In this document: in pieces, positions 57,507 through 64,000 of the stretch
Numbering within the stretch: the stretch's first letter is position 1
Layout of the letters: each line of letters opens with the position of its first letter
NCBI GenBank assembly: GCA_025531455.1
Contig: JAMYHL010000081.1
Location: forward strand, 103,058-167,057
Source of the DNA: Apiotrichum sp. Y4204
Lineage: Eukaryota; Basidiomycota; Tremellomycetes; Trichosporonales; Trichosporonaceae
Reading direction: 5' to 3'
DNA: 64,000 nt
Notes under the pieces: model-generated
The model's database searches: none
What the model was told of the DNA's origin: nothing
What the model saw: only the letters and a program-made list of their open reading frames with translations
Made by a program: the position numbers and the translations under genes

Positions 57507-58748
57507 TTATACCTTGTACATGTCCGCCTCGTCCACGTGCACCTCGGTGGCTTGAGGCACATGCGCTTGTCTGGTCGGGGCTTCGCTCAGCGTCGCGAGC
57601 GAGGTTTCGCTGCTTGAGCGCTTCAGGAAGCTCGGCAGCGACGGCGGCTGGTAGATGAGGACCATGGGCAGTCCGACTGGGATGTTAGATTTTCTGCGAT
57701 ATGGACAGCTGTGGGCGACTCACGAAGACATCCTCCAAGCACTGGGCCAGTCAGTCACGATTCATAGCGGGGTCACTCACTGTTGCCGATGAAGCTGGGA
57801 ACCATCGATCGCCCAATGTATTTTCCGACAGAGATATCCGCACCCTTGAGCATGGCCATCTGTGCGTTAGTTTGCGTCCCGATCACAGCCGCTCGAGGGT
57901 TCAACTAACCGGCACAAAGTACATGTTGCTGGCAGTCAGTAACTAAACCGTGAGGATGAACCTACGCTGCGACGTGCTCGTATCCGAGGAACACAAAGAG
58001 ACCGGCGGGGAGGTACATGGCGATGATCTTGGAGGACATCTCGCGCGACGCCGTGGCCAGCCATACACCCATGCCGACGAGGAAGTTGCAGCCAATGCCA
58101 CGGACCAAGCAGACAGCCCACGGCAGATTCGTCTTCTTCAACGCCGTGTTCAACGTGAACTGAACCAAGGGTTCCGCCGTGTAGAGTTCTGAAGAGATAC
58201 CTGGAAGAGCGTCAGTTTCGGGCGCGTGCGACAAGCCTACCCATAAGGATAGCGTAGACGAGGGCACCGCTCAGGTTGCCAAAGAACACGATGATCCAGT
58301 TGACCGGGATCTCCCAGATCTTGATGCGACCGTTGAGCGCTGCCATGGGCAGGGCCACTGGGCAACGTTAGTAGGCTGTCGTCGAGTCCGTGGACGCACT
58401 CATATTGGCAGTGATTAGCTCCTGCCCCGTAATGAGGATCATGAGTAGGGGAATCGGGAAGAAGAGGGCTGAGAGGAGGTTGGTGACCACAGGCGCTTGT
58501 GTCTCCAGAACACCTCCTCCGCCGTGCATGACGTGAACGAGATTCGCACCAAAGCCGATCTAAGTGTCAGGCTGTCCAGCACATGAGAACGCACCATCCA
58601 ACCGCCCATCAACGCCTTGCAGAACGTCATGTAGTACGGTTGCTCAGCTTTCCGATAGCCGCTTTCGATCAGCACTGGGAACAGTCAGTCATGGCCTGCA
58701 CCAGTGGCACTCACTGGAGGTGACTTCTGGAGGCGTATATGTCGACAT
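57507..58748 (-). CDS. Formate/nitrite transporter (FNT) family channel
   Basis: FNT proteins are pentameric channels for small monovalent acids such as formate, nitrite, lactate or hydrosulfide. Nine exons: 58715-58748, 58595-58674, 58400-58559, 58241-58357, 57966-58200, 57910-57928, 57781-57859, 57724-57741, 57507-57676, giving 303 residues. Family signatures: YYMTFCKALMGGWM|IGFGANL, LMILITGQELITANM (the Thr of the cytoplasmic gate loop), WIIVFFGNLSGAL, and VRGIGCNFLVGMGVWLATAS with FLGYEHVAANMYFVP (the central channel His follows Glu). The C-terminal tail is Ser-rich and cytosolic. Two exons are only 18 and 19 nt, yet both are phase-consistent and restore the family sequence (NMYFVP and LGGCLF). 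The substrate cannot be assigned. Confidence 0.9.
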
Positions 58749-59613
58749 CTTGAGGGTGAGTCCATTATTGCAAGAGCGAAAGAGCAATGTTCATGTAGGC
58801 TATATGTGATTGTCTGTCGCCCGATTGTCACTAGCAAGGTGCTCGCCAACGTTGTATGGCTCGGCCGAGAGTCGCCGCGGGGTATCCACAGTTCGGCGTA
58901 TCTGCTGGGAGGTAAGTGCGACAGCCCCATCAATGACCGCCGGTGCTCCACGGCACGCCAACATCGTCCACAGCGGCGTGCGCGGTCCCATGAGCCCGTT
59001 AGAGGAGGCTCCGCTGTGACTCCGCGGGGACAGATGTATTGCGGAATCGATCGAGGTACATGGATCCCGCAAGCGTGCGTTGGTCGCAGACTGTCGACGT
59101 GAGTGTGAGACTTGTGCAAAAGTGTAAGTTGGGGGTTTTCTGGGCCCCCGGACGGCGTTTGTGCGGGAAAACGCCTCCTTCGCGCTACCCCTCGTCTTGA
59201 TCCTCCCCTCTGCGGCGACGGCGTGTCTTCGCTCCCCACGTGTCTTCGCTCCCCGCTCCGCTCTCCACCCCCTGGACCCTTCCGGACCCAAATGCCGGCG
59301 GTCGCGGTCGAATGGGCTGCTTCACGATCACATCGCGCACCGCAGCCCGATAGGCGAGAGAGCAGCACTTAGCCGACATGAGTCCATGGGACGCTTGTGG
59401 ACGGGTGCGATCGTCAGGGGTTGCCCCGGATGCTTGGTCTCCACCTCGTGAGGTCGAGTTGCCACTGCCGACTACAGCATCGTCCACTCCGCGTCCTCCG
59501 CCGGTCCGCCGAAACAAGCCGCTCGAGGGGCTCCCGCCGCATTGCCGTACTGCATGACCCGGTGGACCAGTGGGTGTCGTTGCGGGCGTGCGCGGGCGCG
59601 GCGCTGACCGTAG
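58749..59613. other. Upstream region of the FNT gene and flank of the DIB1 relic
   Basis: I searched here for the missing first exon of DIB1 (expected MSYFLxH before a donor) and found none. No other gene is visible. Confidence 0.5.
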
Positions 59614-60008
59614 CCTCCACTCCGGGTGGCACGTCGACCAGGCGATCCTCGTCGAGGAGGCCCGCGTCGTGTGCATTCGCATCGGGTACGACCACGACCC
59701 CGAGTGCATGGCAATGGACGAGACGCTGTACGCCGTGTCGGAGCGGGTACAGAACTTTGCCATCACGTACCTACTCGACGTCATCCAGGTGCCCGACTTC
59801 ACCAAGATGTACGAGGTGTATAACGCGCGCACGCTGATGTTCTTCTCCCGCAACAAGCACATCATGATCGACCTCGGCACGGGCAACAACAACAAGAACA
59901 ACTGGACCGTCACGGACAAGCAGGAGATGATCGACATCATCGAGGCGCGAGCAAGGGCCGCGGCCTCTTCGTCGCGCCCAAGAGCGCTCGACCCGGCACG
60001 AGTACTAG
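59614..60008 (+). pseudogene. DIB1: DIB1 (U5 snRNP 15-kDa thioredoxin-like protein) relic
   Basis: Dib1/Dim1 is a small thioredoxin-fold subunit of the spliceosomal U4/U6.U5 tri-snRNP, normally near 142 residues and extremely conserved. Homology starts after a good acceptor (ctgaccgtag) with LHSGWHVDQAILVEE. It continues intact through DPECMAMDETLYAVSE, VPDFTKMYEVYNARTLMFF and NKHIMIDLGTGNNNK to KQEMIDIIEA. The conserved TVYRGA block is then missing and the frame changes: the expected SKGRGLFVAPKS lies in another frame. A second shift leads to STRHEY and a stop in yet another frame (TAG 60006-60008). The first exon (MSYFL-type) is absent. Substitutions in otherwise invariant positions also suggest relaxed selection. 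Sequencing error could explain one lesion, hardly all. Confidence 0.75.
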
Positions 60009-60195
60009 CCCCGGCAGCGGCGGGTGCGGTCGGCCGGGCGGGTCTCCTGCGTCCGTCGTGCGCCAGTCTGTGGTGGTCTGCTTATTCGGGTAGGCATGTG
60101 CGCGCGAAGTAAGAAAGACTACATACACCACTAAAAATGTACAGCCCGTCGGGTCACTGGGACACCGTGTCAGCTCTGCGTGCGACGAGTGCGCA

Positions 60196-60920
60196 CTACA
60201 TGTCGCACTGTGTGCAGAAGTCGTGCCCGCACTTGGCGCACCGGTAGCGCTCGGTCGGGGAGATGTTCTCGTCCTTGGGCATGGACTCCGCGGCGAGCTT
60301 CTGCGCCTGGGCCGTCAGCTCACGCGCGGCCGCGACTCACGGTCGGGAACGGCGTGTTGCACCCGAAGCACGGGCGCCGAGCGCCCGCACCGAGCGTGCT
60401 GCGCCTGAGCGTGTCGTACTTGGACATGGTGAAAGGGAGCAGAACCTGGGGCCAGTTTGGCGGATGCGCGGCTGCTCACGAGCGCGCAAGGTGCCGGCTG
60501 CTGACCACCATGCGGCCGCACATCACACAGTCGTTCAGGACGTCGCATAGGTTCGTTCGGCACGACGGGCACATGTACCCGCCGCACTTGAGGAGACCGT
60601 CGCACGCGCACAAGCTCTCGCCGGCACCCAGGAGCTGCGTCGGGAAGCCAAGCCCATGACGAGTAGGTCCCCGAGGGGCGAGGGGCGTCGCGGTGCGGCG
60701 GCGCCCTCGCTCACGCAGGTTTGGCACGGGTGCCGCGATCGTCTGCGCCGGCGACGAGACCGTCCCCCACAGCAGGTCCTTGTAGTCGTCCTCTTCGTAT
60801 ACGTTCCGCGACCTGATTGCAAATCTAGATGTCGGCGCTCGGTGAGATGATGCTCGCCCGCCCACGCGGCAGCACGAGCTCTTGGAGCACCTGGTGGATA
60901 TGCTGGTAATGAACCTTCAC
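60196..60920 (-). pseudogene. SSL1: SSL1 (TFIIH p44 subunit) relic
   Basis: Ssl1/p44 is a TFIIH core subunit with a vWA domain and C-terminal zinc fingers, which activates the XPD/Rad3 helicase. Only the region after most of the vWA domain is seen, in pieces and different frames: YEEDDYKDLLWGTVSSPAQT, then GDLLVMG, then GFPTQL with LKCGGYMCPSCRTNLCD and CVMCGRMVVSSRHLARS, then PCFGCNTPFPT and ERYRCAKCGHDFCTQCD. A GGCTT duplication (ggcttggctt on the minus strand near 60648) breaks the frame between LLVMG and FPTQL. The usual YHHLFP after HLARS is lost with another frame change. A stop replaces the FIHE..CPGC end. Two introns with good borders survive. Order and spacing of the zinc fingers identify the family clearly. 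Confidence 0.75.
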
Positions 60921-60987
60921 TCAATCAGCATAATCACATGAGCATTATAGCAATAGATCTATCTTAAAAAATGGAAACATTTGCCAC

Positions 60988-61387
60988 TGTCACGGCCCGC
61001 GCCGTCCTGACTCGCCCGATCAGACTCGCCCGATCACGTGCGAGTCCAACCGACGCGTCACGTGACCGCACCGTCTCCGCTTTCGGTCACACCGTCGGCG
61101 CGGCCGTACTCCGCGCCAAGGCTCCGACGCTCCGACTCCGTTCGATTTCGCCCGAGACCGGCCGGTCCCGTCTGTAGTATATATAGGTCCCCTTCTATAG
61201 ACGAGACCGGCATCGATCTCGATATCTGCATTGTCTTGCACTGATCTCGTCCGAACCCGTCCGACACCGTCCGGATTCATCCCTGTCCGCCCCGCTCAGA
61301 GCGAGTCGCCTCCGTTTGCTCCCGTCTAGAGCACGGCGCTCACAGTATATCGAGATCGATCTGTCGCCACCGCCACCGTCGGTGACA
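60988..61387 (+). repeat. 5' long terminal repeat (400 bp)
   Basis: Begins TGTCAC and ends GTGACA, a perfect 6-bp terminal inverted repeat with the TG...CA ends required by integrase. The length is exactly 400 bp between these ends. The interior is rich in CCGA/GACTCG words and contains a TATA box. The second LTR is not in the window, so the boundaries rest on the inverted ends and position before gag. Confidence 0.7.
61178..61185 (+). promoter_or_regulatory. TATA box in the LTR
   Basis: TATATATA lies 190 bases into the LTR and about 250 bases before the gag start. This is the expected place for the element's Pol II promoter (U3/R boundary). Confidence 0.6.
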
Positions 61388-61435
61388 ATAACTACACGTA
61401 CTTTTTCGCCTGATACCGTTTGATCCCGAGCGATC

Positions 61436-62524
61436 ATGGCCGATCACGTCGACCAACAGGATGGCTCGCCGCCGCCACCGCCGCCTGAGCCCCAACAAGC
61501 CCAGGCCGACGGCGGCGACATCCTCAACGCCGTTCGCGCCATGCGCATCGAGAACGAGGCTCTCTTGCGTCGCATCCGCGCGCTCGAAGAGCTCCCAGCC
61601 GGACCGCCCCCGCCCCGCGTCGAGCGGATCGAGCCGAAGCTAGACGGCCCCGAGAAGTTCAGTGGTACTCGATCCAAACTCCGCAACTTTCTCACGGACT
61701 GCCAAACCGTCTTTGAAGGACAACCGCACCGCTACGCGACGGATCACTCTCGCATCTTCTACATCGCCGATCGCCTCAGCGGATCAGCCAAAGATTGGTG
61801 GGCCGTTCTCCTCGACTACGCCGCCGACGATCGCCCTCCGTACTACTACCGGTACGACTTATTCAAGAAAGAACTCGAGAGGAACTTCGGCGAACCGGAC
61901 CGCGCGAACCGTGCGAAACGGGCCTTGCTCACCCTACACCAGACGGCGTCGGTCGCGGCGTTCACCACGCTGTTCCAGCGCCACGTCCTCGAGCTCAAAT
62001 GGAACTACGACTCCGCGCCTGTTGCTGCTCTCTACTATCGCGGCCTGAAAGGCAAGATCAAGGACGAACTCGCCCGCGAAGACATCCCCGACGTCACTAC
62101 CGACCTCGTTCGCGCGGCCCTGGCCATCGACAACCGCATCACCGCACGCGAGACCGAGCGCAAAGAAGAAGAGCGCGACCGCCCGACGCCGGCCGCGTCG
62201 TCACCTAACACTTCTAACACTAACACTAACCGCAACCGTCACCAACGCGCGCCGTCGTCCGTGCCTGCTCCGTCGCGCCCGACATCGTCCGCCTCCGGCT
62301 CCAACCAAACCAACCCGCAGCCTTTCCGTCTTAACCGTAATGGGCACATACCGCCCGACGAGATGCAACGCCGCATCGACGGCGGTCTCTGCCGCTACTG
62401 CGCTAAACCGGGCCACATTATCGACAACTGCCCGGAGAAGGCCAAGTCCGACCGAACCCGCTCGGCGTCGGTCCCGCCGACCGTCGCCGCCTCCGCGCAA
62501 GCGGGAAACGGCCCTCGGGCGTAG
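61436..62524 (+). CDS. Retrotransposon Gag polyprotein with CCHC zinc knuckle
   Basis: Structural protein that packages element RNA into cytoplasmic particles. It is an uninterrupted frame of 362 residues from the ATG 48 bases after the LTR. The N terminus is Pro-rich with a coiled-coil (ILNAVRAMRIENEALLRRI). A retrotransposon gag domain follows (KFSGTRSKLRNFLTDCQTVF, FYIADRLSGSAKDWWAVLL, ELERNFGEPDRANRA, YYRGLKGKIKDELA). Near residue 325 a single C-x2-C-x4-H-x4-C knuckle reads CRYCAKPGHIIDNC. The frame ends TAG at 62522-62524 and the protease continues in the -1 frame, as in many Ty3/Gypsy elements that use frameshifting. No stop or frame break is seen within gag, which suggests recent insertion. 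Confidence 0.9.
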   Translation: MADHVDQQDGSPPPPPPEPQQAQADGGDILNAVRAMRIENEALLRRIRALEELPAGPPPPRVERIEPKLDGPEKFSGTRSKLRNFLTDCQTVFEGQPHRYATDHSRIFYIADRLSGSAKDWWAVLLDYAADDRPPYYYRYDLFKKELERNFGEPDRANRAKRALLTLHQTASVAAFTTLFQRHVLELKWNYDSAPVAALYYRGLKGKIKDELAREDIPDVTTDLVRAALAIDNRITARETERKEEERDRPTPAASSPNTSNTNTNRNRHQRAPSSVPAPSRPTSSASGSNQTNPQPFRLNRNGHIPPDEMQRRIDGGLCRYCAKPGHIIDNCPEKAKSDRTRSASVPPTVAASAQAGNGPRA

Positions 62525-63123
62525 GCGACCGCCTGCGTCCGGTAATACTCGCCGCACTCTCGGCCCCGCCGAATGCTGCGGCACCTCCGTCCGTCACGAT
62601 ACCCCTTGAACTAGACCTACCGACTTCGACCGCTTTCACCCGCACTCGCATGACCGCGTTCGTCGACTGCGGCTGTCAGCTTAACATTATTGACTCCTCT
62701 TTTGCCGATACCAACAACATTCCTCTTCTCCCCCTCGCCCAACCTATACCCGTCCGCCTATTCGACGGATCAACAGCAGGCGAGATCACTCACTCTGTAC
62801 GCCTGACGGCCGCTTTCGGCCACTTGCGCGCGATCCTCACCTTTTACATCTTCCCCGTAGGATCGTTCGAGGTCGTCCTCGGCCTACAATGGCTCCGCGA
62901 ATTCGACGCCGTTCTTGACTGGCACACCGGCTCTGTCAAGTCGATGCGAGCCCCGCCGTCGGCCGACGTCGCCCTCGTTCCCCCGCACACATTCGCCCTC
63001 CTTGCACACCTTTACCCGGTGTCATCCCTCTCCCCGTCGGCCGCCCTCGACACGCCGTCCCACGCGGTGTCGCTCGAAGACGATCCCCTAAGCTCAGTAG
63101 GCCCTCAGATGACATGTAAATAA
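62524..63123 (+). CDS. Retrotransposon aspartic protease region (pol, truncated)
   Basis: The frame is open from around the gag stop and lies in the -1 frame relative to gag. It encodes a retropepsin-like fold: TAFVDCGCQLNIIDSSFA has the catalytic Asp in D-C-G (most relatives have D-S/T-G), a flap-like stretch RLFDGSTAGEITHSV follows, and VVLGLQWLREFDAVLDW is the Ty3/Gypsy-type C-terminal motif. After a linker the frame ends at TAA 63121-63123, immediately where sequence character changes. The usual reverse transcriptase is therefore lost. Expression would need a -1 frameshift near 62520 or a separate start at the ATG 62650. Confidence 0.8.
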   Translation, partial: GDRLRPVILAALSAPPNAAAPPSVTIPLELDLPTSTAFTRTRMTAFVDCGCQLNIIDSSFADTNNIPLLPLAQPIPVRLFDGSTAGEITHSVRLTAAFGHLRAILTFYIFPVGSFEVVLGLQWLREFDAVLDWHTGSVKSMRAPPSADVALVPPHTFALLAHLYPVSSLSPSAALDTPSHAVSLEDDPLSSVGPQMTCK

Positions 63124-64000
63124 AAATGCCACATATTGCACTTTTTGGTGAAAGTGGTGGGAAATGTGTCCCCTGGCATTAGATGTAGCGAAATAATGAT
63201 AACATGGCATTAAATGGGCTGCAATGTGGCGACATGGGGGTTATATTGATGACAATTATGTATCATGGCACTTGAATGTGCTACATTGTGAAAGGACCAT
63301 TGTCAGTGCAGCGAACATATTGGAGGCTAGGGGGCAAGGGGGTTAGCCCCACCGGGTCACTGTATGTGCAGTGCATACAGTGTCGGACACTGGGGTTTGT
63401 CGCCAAACACCCATATCGTGACATAAATGATAAGGCTCTGTTTTCTTCATCGCACGAGTCTCGCGCTGGTGGAGGAACTGCACTGGTCGCACCGGGAACC
63501 TGTGTGCGGCATGGGTGGGACAGGCTGGGATTTTCGGGGTATGAACAAGCATGTCGCACTGGTAGAGATATTGGTATCGGTGCATTTTTTCCACGGCCAA
63601 AAACGAATGCCGCACTGTATGAATGTGGTTGTGGCGGAATTTTAGCCAGCCAAAAACGGGAGCCGTGCTGCACAGATATCGGGGTGGCGGGTTTTTGTTT
63701 TTTTTTTTTTTTTTTCGCCACCGGACGCGACATTCGCGCTGATAGGATACCAGTGATCTCGGCCATTTTCCCCCCCTCCTACCAGCGCGTGTCTCGCGCT
63801 GGGCAGATACTGTAGGGGCTCCGCCTGCCTTCATTTGACGTGCTTGCGCGGCAGTCGCGCTGAGCAGATAGAGGGGAGTTGTGTTCCGCGTCAGTTACCA
63901 CACCCTCCTTATCCGTCCCTCCCTATCCATATTGTATGTTCCCGCAGGGGGGGTGTGGGACAAAATCCCGTAGGGGTCAAGCTGTCCCGGACCCCATCCC
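63124..64000. repeat. Repeat-like non-coding sequence at the right end
   Basis: AT-richer at first, with recurring ATGGCAT/ATGCCAC/ATGGCAC words at 63127-63275. It then carries degenerate copies of a TCGCGCTG-(n)-CAGATA word at about 63460, 63746, 63790 and 63856, plus related CGCACTG/GTGCTGCACAGATA variants. A T-run sits at 63698-63715. The overlapping frames have no motifs. It may be another mobile element that interrupted the retrotransposon, or a local satellite. Confidence 0.5.

Larger units (their letters stand above)
60988..63123 (+). mobile_element. Ty3/Gypsy-type LTR retrotransposon, truncated after protease
   Basis: The element has a 400-bp 5' LTR, a short leader, a gag frame with a CCHC knuckle and an aspartic-protease frame shifted by -1. 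There is no reverse transcriptase, RNase H, integrase or 3' LTR in the window. Coding similarity stops at about 63110, where unrelated AT-richer sequence begins. The left-flanking bases 60983-60987 (gccac) would be one copy of a target-site duplication, but the partner is not visible. Gag type and zinc knuckle suggest Ty3/Gypsy (Metaviridae), not Ty1/Copia. No copy in this window could be autonomous. Confidence 0.85.

Noticed and set aside
1..64000. CRISPR arrays, bacterial operons or phage genes
   Set aside because: None seen; introns and gene content are eukaryotic throughout.

Overview
The window is nuclear DNA of a GC-rich basidiomycete yeast. The evidence is dense spliced genes with introns of mostly 31-50 nt, CTNAC-type branch sites close to the acceptor, fungal protein families throughout, and Tremellomycete-like orthologs. 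A Trichosporonales species (Trichosporon, Apiotrichum or Cutaneotrichosporon type) is the best guess, but this is inference. Exon models were built by hand from splice signals. Each junction was checked for phase and for restoration of conserved family motifs.

Left part (1-10.2 kb) is housekeeping: the 3' end of a Mediator subunit 13-like gene, UTP12 (small-subunit processome), TFG2 (TFIIF beta), an epsin/ENT3-like clathrin adaptor and a DUF7137-like membrane protein with an Asn-rich N terminus. From 11.2 to 16.1 kb there is one uncharacterised basic/acidic protein, a gene-poor stretch with a TC microsatellite, and a tRNA-Asp(GTC) with a 9-nt intron.

The 16.4-26 kb part is metabolic and regulatory. 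A FAD-dependent oxidoreductase with an apparent one-base frameshift is divergently paired with an amino-acid/choline/GABA-type permease across a promoter carrying GATA-factor motifs. Next come a D-2-hydroxyacid dehydrogenase and a protein joining a long Ser/Pro-rich N terminus to an Ada-type zinc (methyl-phosphotriester) domain and an AraC-type helix-turn-helix. About 5 kb without recognisable genes follows.

The 30.9-53 kb part holds a nine-exon Zn2Cys6/fungal_trans transcription factor, a tandem trio of BTB-like genes with the same intron positions, TFA2 (TFIIE beta), a forkhead factor and a membrane-associated serine-hydrolase-like protein.

The right end (53.5-64 kb) carries a DHA1-type MFS transporter, an uncharacterised single-exon gene and a formate/nitrite-transporter-family channel with micro-exons. 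Beyond these lies a decaying zone: a broken copy of DIB1 (U5 snRNP) faces a broken copy of SSL1 (TFIIH p44), beside a Ty3/Gypsy-type LTR retrotransposon that keeps its 5' LTR, gag and protease but is cut off before reverse transcriptase. Repeat-like non-coding sequence follows to the end. Decayed copies of two normally essential genes suggest a former segmental or genome-scale duplication.
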